Positions 59,172-64,000 of a DNA stretch of 64,000 nucleotides are shown one piece after another. Below the pieces are notes generated by a model. That model did not search any database. It was not told where the DNA came from and saw nothing but the letters and a program-made list of their open reading frames with translations. This stretch comes from Streptomyces sp. V3I7 (GTDB taxonomy: Bacteria; Actinomycetota; Actinomycetes; Streptomycetales; Streptomycetaceae): NCBI RefSeq assembly GCF_030817495.1, contig NZ_JAUSZK010000001.1, forward strand, positions 1,467,001-1,531,000, written 5' to 3'. How positions within the stretch are numbered: the stretch's first letter is position 1; every line of letters starts with the position of its first letter. The translations under genes and the position numbers were made by a program.

Positions 59172-60015
59172 ATGGCGCACCGCACCGTCTTCCGGCACAC
59201 GCTGGCCTCCGCCCCGACCGGCCCTCTCGTCACCCGCGACACCATTTCGGCGCGGTTGGGCGAAATGGGTGTCGAGAGGGGTGAGATCCTGCTCGTCCAC
59301 TCCTCGCTGCGCTCCCTGGGCTGGGTGTGCGGCGGCGCCGTCGCCGTGGTCCGGGGACTCCTCGACGCCGTCGGTCCGGAGGGCACGCTCGTGGTCCCGA
59401 CCCACTCCGCCGACCTCTCCGACCCCGCGGTGTGGGGGAACCCGCCCGTGCCGGAGGAGTGGTGGGAGACGATCCGCGCCACGATGCCGGCGTACGACCC
59501 TCGCGTCACGCCTTCGCGCGAGGTCGGCGTGATCCCGGAGACCGTCCGTACCTGGCCTGGCGCCCTGCGCAGTGCGCACCCCCAGACCTCGTTCGCGGCG
59601 CTCGGCCCGCGCGCGGCCGAGATCGTGGACGGGCACGCACCCGACTGCCGGCTCGGCGAGCACAGCCCGCTGGCCAGGCTGGAGCGCAAGGGCGCGCGGG
59701 TGCTGTTGCTGGGCGCGGGGATACGACGTGTGCACCAGCTTTCATCTGGCCGAATACCGCCTCCCGGCGCCGCGCGTGCGCATCGGGCGGCCGGCCGCGG
59801 GCGGCGGCTGGGAGACCGTGAGCGAGGTGTCGATCACCTCGGAGCGGTTCGACGAGCTGGGGCACGACTTCGAACGTGACCGTCCGGTCGTCCGCGGCAC
59901 GGTGGGCGCGGCGGAGGTACGGCTGTTCCCCGTGGCCGACGCGGTGGCGTACGCGGAGCGGTGGCTGGTGCTGCACCGGCCCCGTGCGGAGGAGTTCCCG
60001 CACCCGGCCGCCTGA
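59172..60015 (+). pseudogene. AAC(3)-family aminoglycoside acetyltransferase gene with a frameshift
   Basis: The N-terminal frame (from ATG 59172) encodes AAC(3) hallmarks: [37 protein letters not shown] and [19 protein letters not shown]. The family then continues with a [13 protein letters not shown] motif, which here lies in another frame ([16 protein letters not shown]) running to TGA 60013-60015. One extra base in the run GGGG at 59717-59720 explains the switch; removing it would give a normal ~280-residue protein. It is either a real pseudogene or a sequencing/assembly error. The downstream half remains free of stops, so decay would be recent. Confidence 0.8.
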
Positions 60016-60032
60016 GGGCCGAACGGCGTACT

Positions 60033-60038
60033 TAGACT
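60033..60038 (+). promoter_or_regulatory. -10 box for a leaderless ABC exporter mRNA
   Basis: TAGACT ends 8 bases before the ATG at 60047, with no ribosome site in between. The expected transcription start coincides with the start codon, so the ABC exporter operon is probably leaderless. The -35 region is weak. Confidence 0.5.
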
Positions 60039-60046
60039 CTGTCCTC

Positions 60047-60970
60047 ATGCGAAGTGAGCCGGCAGTCCAGGTCCAGGCCCTGGTGAAGCGGTACGGCACG
60101 AAGACCGCGGTGGACGGCCTCGACCTGGTGGCCCGGGCTGGGGTCACCGCCGTACTCGGACCCAACGGCGCGGGCAAGACGACCACGATCGAGACCTGCG
60201 AGGGGTACCGGAGGCCGGACTCCGGCACGGTGCGCGTCCTGGGTCTCGACCCGGTCGCCGACGCCGCCGCGCTGCGTCCCCGCGTCGGCGTGATGCTCCA
60301 GTCCGGCGGCGTCTACTCGGGCGCGCGGGCGGACGAGATGCTGCGGCACGTGGCGAAGCTGCACGCGCATCCGCTGGACGTGGACACGCTGATCGAGCGC
60401 CTCGGGCTCGGCAGCTGCGGCCGGACCTCCTACCGGCGGCTGTCCGGCGGCCAGCAGCAGCGGCTCGCGCTCGCCATGGCCGTCGTCGGACGCCCGGAGC
60501 TGGTGTTCCTGGACGAGCCGACGGCCGGCCTCGACCCGCAGGCCCGCCGGGCCACCTGGGACCTGGTACGGGACCTGCGCGCCGACGGCGTCTCGCTGAT
60601 CCTCACGACCCACCACATGGACGAGGCCGAGCAGCTCGCCGACGACGTCGCCATCATCGACGCCGGCAAGGTGATCGCCCAGGGCTCGCCCGACGAGCTG
60701 TGCCGCGGCGGCGCCGAGAACACCCTGCGCTTCACGGGCCGCCCCGGGCTGGACGTCGGCTCCCTGCTCAAGGCGCTCCCCGCGGACTGCGCGGCCGCCG
60801 AGCTGACGCCGGGCTCGTACCGGGTCGTCGGCAAGGTCGACCCGCAGCTGCTGGCGACCGTGACCTCGTGGTGCGCGCAGAACGGTGTGATGCCGGACCG
60901 GATCTCGGTCGAGCGGCACACCCTCGAAGACGTCTTTCTTGAGCTCACCGGCAAGGAGCTGCGCTCGTGA
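60047..60970 (+). CDS. ABC-2 type exporter ATP-binding protein
   Basis: The 307-residue ATPase has Walker A GPNGAGKTTT, signature [16 protein letters not shown], Walker B LVFLDEPTAGLDPQ and the H-loop LTTHHMDEAEQLADD, typical of drug/antibiotic exporters of the DrrA class. The last ~90 residues form the DrrA-type C-terminal extension (TLEDVFLELTGKEL). The stop overlaps the permease GTG by 4 bases. The pair lies just before ctaA, as in other actinobacteria, where it may relate to heme or cytochrome assembly. Confidence 0.9.
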   Translation: MRSEPAVQVQALVKRYGTKTAVDGLDLVARAGVTAVLGPNGAGKTTTIETCEGYRRPDSGTVRVLGLDPVADAAALRPRVGVMLQSGGVYSGARADEMLRHVAKLHAHPLDVDTLIERLGLGSCGRTSYRRLSGGQQQRLALAMAVVGRPELVFLDEPTAGLDPQARRATWDLVRDLRADGVSLILTTHHMDEAEQLADDVAIIDAGKVIAQGSPDELCRGGAENTLRFTGRPGLDVGSLLKALPADCAAAELTPGSYRVVGKVDPQLLATVTSWCAQNGVMPDRISVERHTLEDVFLELTGKELRS

Positions 60971-61746
60971 CGACGACCACCACCACGGGTACGTACGCCC
61001 CGAAGCCCGGCGCCGCCCCGCTCCCCCGCATGATCGCGGCGCAGGCGGCGCTGGAGACCCGGATGCTGCTGCGCAACGGCGAGCAGCTGCTGCTGACGGT
61101 CGTGATCCCGACGCTGCTGCTGGTCCTGTTCAGCTCCGTCGACATCGTGGACACCGGCGCGGGCAACGCCGTCGACTTCCTGACCCCCGGCGTCCTCGCG
61201 CTCGCGGTGATGTCGACGGCGTTCACCGGGCAGGCCATCGCGACCGGCTTCGAGCGCCGCTACGGCGTGCTGAAGCGGCTGGCGTCCTCGCCGCTGCCCC
61301 GCTGGGGGCTGATGACGGCGAAGACGGCGTCCGTGCTGGTCACCGAGGTCCTCCAGGTGATCCTGCTGACGGCGATCGCCTTCGCGCTGGGCTGGTCGCC
61401 GCACGGCGGGCCCGCCGCCGTCGTGCTCCTGCTGATCGTCGGCACGGCCGCCTTCTCCGGCCTCGGCCTGCTCATGGCGGGCACGCTGAAGGCGGAGGCC
61501 ACGCTGGCCGCCGCCAACCTGGTCTTCCTGCTGCTGCTCGTCGGCGGCGGCGTCATCGTGCCGCTGGAGAAGTTCCCCTCCGCCGCGCAGCACGTGCTCG
61601 CGCTGCTGCCGACCTCGGCCCTCTCGGACGGCCTGCGGGACGTCCTCCAGCATGGGGCCGGGATGCCGTGGGGCGACCTCGGGATCCTGGGCGTGTGGGC
61701 GGTCGTGGGCCTGGCAGCGGCCGGCAGGTTCTTCCGCTGGGAGTGA
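60967..61746 (+). CDS. ABC-2 type exporter permease
   Basis: The 259-residue protein has six TM segments and the ABC-2 signature region FERRYGVLKRLASSPLPRWGL near residue 97, with GGGVIVPLEKFPSAAQHVLALLPTSALSDGLRD in the C-terminal half. It forms the membrane part of the exporter with the upstream ATPase. GTG 60967 lies in a GTGA overlap. The substrate is unknown. Confidence 0.9.
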   Translation: MTTTTTTGTYAPKPGAAPLPRMIAAQAALETRMLLRNGEQLLLTVVIPTLLLVLFSSVDIVDTGAGNAVDFLTPGVLALAVMSTAFTGQAIATGFERRYGVLKRLASSPLPRWGLMTAKTASVLVTEVLQVILLTAIAFALGWSPHGGPAAVVLLLIVGTAAFSGLGLLMAGTLKAEATLAAANLVFLLLLVGGGVIVPLEKFPSAAQHVLALLPTSALSDGLRDVLQHGAGMPWGDLGILGVWAVVGLAAAGRFFRWE

Positions 61747-61771
61747 CGAAGCCCCGCAAGGGCGACCCTCG

Positions 61772-61801
61772 TGAAAGCGTGCACAAGCCGCCCCCTACGA
61801 T
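61772..61801 (+). promoter_or_regulatory. ctaA: Promoter for leaderless ctaA
   Basis: TACGAT (61796-61801) is followed by 7 bases and then GTG 61809. A TGAAAG box (61772-61777) lies 18 bases upstream of it. This arrangement predicts transcription starting at the start codon. Confidence 0.5.
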
Positions 61802-61808
61802 GGTGCGC

Positions 61809-62840
61809 GTGCCAAAGCTGACCCGCGCCGACGCCGTAGCGGCCCTGCGCAACCCGCTCGCCTTCATCGCCGACCGCTGGACCCCGGCTCCCCGGACCGT
61901 CCAGCGGGCGGCGCTCGCCGCGCTCGTGATGGCGGTGGTCATCGTGGTCACCGGTGGTGCGGTACGCCTGACCGGCTCGGGCCTGGGCTGCCCGACCTGG
62001 CCCAAGTGCACCGCCGACTCGCTCACCACCACCGGCGCGATGGGTATCCACGGCGCCATCGAGTTCGGCAACCGCATGCTGACGTACGTGCTGTGCGCGG
62101 CGGTCGGCTGGGCCATCGTCACCGCCCGCTCCGAGAAGCCGTGGCGGCGCGGCCTGACCCGGCTGGGCTGGGCGCAGTTCTGGGTGGTCATGGGCAACGC
62201 GGTGCTCGGCGGCATCGTCGTGCTGGTCGGCCTCAACCCGTACACGGTCGCGGCCCACTTCCTGCTCTCCACCGCGCTGATCGCGGTCGCCACGGTGATG
62301 TGGCAGCGCACCCGTGAGGGCGACGAGGCGCCGCGTCCGCTGGTCGGCAGGTCGGTGGCCCAGCTGGTGTGGATCCTGGTGGCCGTCTCCGTGCTGCTGA
62401 TCGCGGCCGGCACCGTCGTCACCGGCTCGGGTCCGCACGCGGGCGACTCCAGCCAGGTCGAGCGGATGCCGCTGGACTGGGAGACGGTCAGCAAGCTGCA
62501 CGCGGTCCTGGCCTGGATCGTGGTGACCCTGACGTTCGCCCTGTGGTTCGTCCTGAAAGCGGTCGACGCCCCGAAGGGCCCGCTGAACCGCACCCGCGAC
62601 CTCTTCGTCGTCCTGCTCCTCCAGGGCGTCATCGGCTACGTCCAGTACTTCACGGACCTCCCCGAGGGCCTGGTCGCCCTGCACATGCTCGGCTCCTGCC
62701 TGATGTGGATCGGCGCCCTGCGCGTGCTGCTGTCGCTGCGCGAGCGCCCCGGCGCGGCGGTCGAGGTGCCGGCCCCGGCGGCTCAGGCTCAGACTCCGTC
62801 GTACGACGCGACGAGCTCGTCGATCGCCGCCCCGAGGTAA
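61809..62840 (+). CDS. ctaA: Heme A synthase (COX15/CtaA family)
   Basis: The 343-residue protein has eight TM helices and oxidises the C8 methyl group of heme O to heme A for the cytochrome aa3 oxidase. The four heme-ligand histidines are visible in IHGAIEFGNR, AAHFLLSTAL, LHAVLAWI and ALHMLGSCL, and the Cys pair occurs in GLGCPTWPKC. GTG 61809 was chosen from the leaderless promoter pattern; ATG 61800 would add 3 residues. The last 52 bases overlap a convergent gene. Confidence 0.93.
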   Translation: MPKLTRADAVAALRNPLAFIADRWTPAPRTVQRAALAALVMAVVIVVTGGAVRLTGSGLGCPTWPKCTADSLTTTGAMGIHGAIEFGNRMLTYVLCAAVGWAIVTARSEKPWRRGLTRLGWAQFWVVMGNAVLGGIVVLVGLNPYTVAAHFLLSTALIAVATVMWQRTREGDEAPRPLVGRSVAQLVWILVAVSVLLIAAGTVVTGSGPHAGDSSQVERMPLDWETVSKLHAVLAWIVVTLTFALWFVLKAVDAPKGPLNRTRDLFVVLLLQGVIGYVQYFTDLPEGLVALHMLGSCLMWIGALRVLLSLRERPGAAVEVPAPAAQAQTPSYDATSSSIAAPR

Positions 62841-63580
62841 GCCCGCGTCAACTCCGCCCTGCGAGCCGTCCACCGTTCGGTGGGCGGCTCGGCGGTGCCG
62901 TAGCGACGGCGGCGGATGTCCTCGACCACCTCGACGGGGGCGCCCAGCGCGGGCAGCGTCTCCAGCGCCTCGCGCTTGGTGATCAGCCGGCCCTCCCTGA
63001 GCGTGACGGCGGCGCGGGCGTGGGTGACCATGCCGAGGTCCACCCAGACCTCCTGGGTCCAGTTGTCCGCCCGGTCCACCTGCCGCCGCCAGTAGTTTTG
63101 TTGGTCGCGCACCACGAACGCGGCGAGCTCCCGGTCCGGCACCGCCGGGAGCAGCTCGCCGGGCTCCGCCCCGTAGAGCACCCGGCCGAAGTCGTGCAGC
63201 TCGCGCCGGGTCACCGGGGTGACCGGCCGCCGGAACAGCTCCTCGTACGCCCAGGTCAGATGCGATCGCCCGGCGTCGGCGGTCGTCGCCGGGGTCAGAT
63301 AGCTGCAGTGCAGACGGTCGGCGAGCGGCGCGTCGCGCAGGCGGGCGTGCAGCAGGGCCACCCGCCACACCGTCCGTGCCGTGAGCGGACGCGGCAGTAC
63401 GGCGACCAGGTCCAGGTCGCTGCGCCCCTCCTGGTAGTCGCCCCCGGCCAGCGACCCGTGCGCCCACACGGCGACGGGGGCCGACGTGGCCAGGCCTGTG
63501 AGGAAACGCCCGATGAGGGCTTCGGTGTCGGTCACCCGGCCAGTCTGGGGAAGCGGGCCCGGGCCGTACACCCCGCTCAC
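62789..63580 (-). CDS. Nucleotidyltransferase-domain protein (minimal NTase type)
   Basis: The ~263-residue protein has the NTase pattern AHGSLAGGDYQEGRSDLDLVAVL (GS and DxD) near its N-terminus, then a helical domain with WRRQVDRADNWTQEVWVDLGMVTHARAAV. It may be an aminoglycoside nucleotidyltransferase-like enzyme (ANT fold), but the substrate is unknown. The start is GTG 63580, in GTGA overlap with the upstream amidohydrolase gene; GTG 63535 (VTDTEALIG) is an alternative. It overlaps the 3' end of ctaA by 52 bases on the opposite strand. Confidence 0.8.
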   Translation of the reverse strand: MSGVYGPGPLPQTGRVTDTEALIGRFLTGLATSAPVAVWAHGSLAGGDYQEGRSDLDLVAVLPRPLTARTVWRVALLHARLRDAPLADRLHCSYLTPATTADAGRSHLTWAYEELFRRPVTPVTRRELHDFGRVLYGAEPGELLPAVPDRELAAFVVRDQQNYWRRQVDRADNWTQEVWVDLGMVTHARAAVTLREGRLITKREALETLPALGAPVEVVEDIRRRRYGTAEPPTERWTARRAELTRAYLGAAIDELVASYDGV

Positions 63581-64000
63581 CCGAGTCCGTACACCCGCCG
63601 CGCGTTTCCGGACGCCAGCATCGACGCCACCCGCTGGGCGTCGGACGGGGACCAGGCGCCCTCGGTGATCCAGGTGCCGAGGACGCGGTTGAGGGCCTCG
63701 CGGAACAGGTGGGCGCCCACGACGTGCAGCTCCGGCAGGCTCTGGGCGCCGCTGGAGAAGAGGATCTTGCCGAAGGGGGCCAGCTCCAGGATCTCGGCGA
63801 GGACGGTGGCCGCACGGGCGCCGGTGCGTACGAGCGCGGCGCCCGAGTCGGCGTACACGTGCGGGAAGGCGCCCGCGAGATGGGCGGCGTGGCGGTGGTA
63901 CGGGTAGCCGTGCAGCAGGACCAGGTCGGTGCCGAGGCCGGCGGTGGCGCGGACGAAGCCGGTCAGCAGCCCCGGGTCCGTGCGGTCGACGCGGGTGCCC
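63577..64000 (-). CDS. Amidohydrolase-2 family protein, C-terminal part (truncated by window edge)
   Basis: The last ~140 codons of a gene reading in from the right edge. Segments such as LVLLHGYPYHRHAAHLAGAFPHVYADSG, ILELAPFGKILFSSGAQSLPELH and ASGNARRVYGLG (C-terminal) fit the Amidohydro_2 (uronate-isomerase-like or FluG-N-terminal-type) family. The substrate is not known. The stop TGA overlaps the GTG of the nucleotidyltransferase gene, so both are coupled. Confidence 0.75.
   Translation of the reverse strand, partial: GTRVDRTDPGLLTGFVRATAGLGTDLVLLHGYPYHRHAAHLAGAFPHVYADSGAALVRTGARAATVLAEILELAPFGKILFSSGAQSLPELHVVGAHLFREALNRVLGTWITEGAWSPSDAQRVASMLASGNARRVYGLG

Noticed and set aside
1..64000. 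tRNA or rRNA genes, insertion sequences, integrase or attachment sites
   Set aside because: I looked for tRNA-like cloverleaf ends, transposase motifs and long terminal inverted repeats by eye and saw none; a tRNAscan or IS search could still find something I missed.

Overview
The window looks like Streptomyces chromosomal core DNA. GC content is very high, GTG starts and 4-base stop/start overlaps are common, several genes appear to be leaderless, and it carries hydroxyectoine synthesis, an actinobacterial SufR-BD-(Rieske)-CSUT operon and a cell-wall LAxTG tail. The gene order cob - ect - sugar ABC - dapA - dapD - suf - ctaA resembles what I remember of the Streptomyces coelicolor chromosome around the SCO1850-1935 region; this is from memory and was not checked.

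Layout. 1-8185: 3' part of a cobalamin (corrin ring) cluster on the + strand (cobB end, cobI, cobM, cobL, cbiG-cobJ fusion, cobH, cbiX, cobC-like), interrupted by a minus-strand ZIP metal transporter. 8267-8533: a start-less sortase-anchor tail, apparently the remnant of a surface protein. 8632-12293: amidohydrolase and a glutamate-type amino-acid ABC transporter. 12540-18700: an aminotransferase, then the ectABCD operon for ectoine and 5-hydroxyectoine, closed by a strong bidirectional terminator and a convergent class V aminotransferase. 18827-22571: DsbA-like protein, acetyltransferase, GlxA-type regulator, MFS pump. 22584-28138: a two-gene conflict system (EACC1-like protein plus a 1731-residue caspase/P-loop NTPase/repeat protein). 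28305-31226: acid phosphatase, DinB-like protein, MFS. 31499-36485: a polyol/sugar ABC operon with DeoR regulator and a zinc dehydrogenase. 36584-43184: TerD protein, PhoX-like phosphatase, a large conserved hypothetical, a secreted nuclease/phosphatase. 43302-51275: dapA and dapD, separated by a second conflict system (Trypco2-like protein plus a 1781-residue trypsin/P-loop NTPase/repeat protein). 51450-52309: SMR efflux and TetR. 52434-59013: the suf iron-sulfur assembly operon. 59172-64000: a frameshifted AAC(3)-family gene, an ABC-2 exporter pair, heme A synthase, a nucleotidyltransferase and the end of an amidohydrolase.

The most interesting content is the pair of large NTPase conflict systems about 17 kb apart. 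They share an almost superimposable NTPase core and the same 38-residue repeat family, but carry different protease effectors (caspase-like versus trypsin-like), each preceded by a different small companion protein. This reads as effector swapping onto a common sensor chassis. The trypsin version's repeat array is much more uniform and has a three-unit higher-order periodicity, which suggests recent expansion.

Limits: all calls come from reading the sequence and remembered family features. No homology search, structure prediction or codon-statistics calculation was run.
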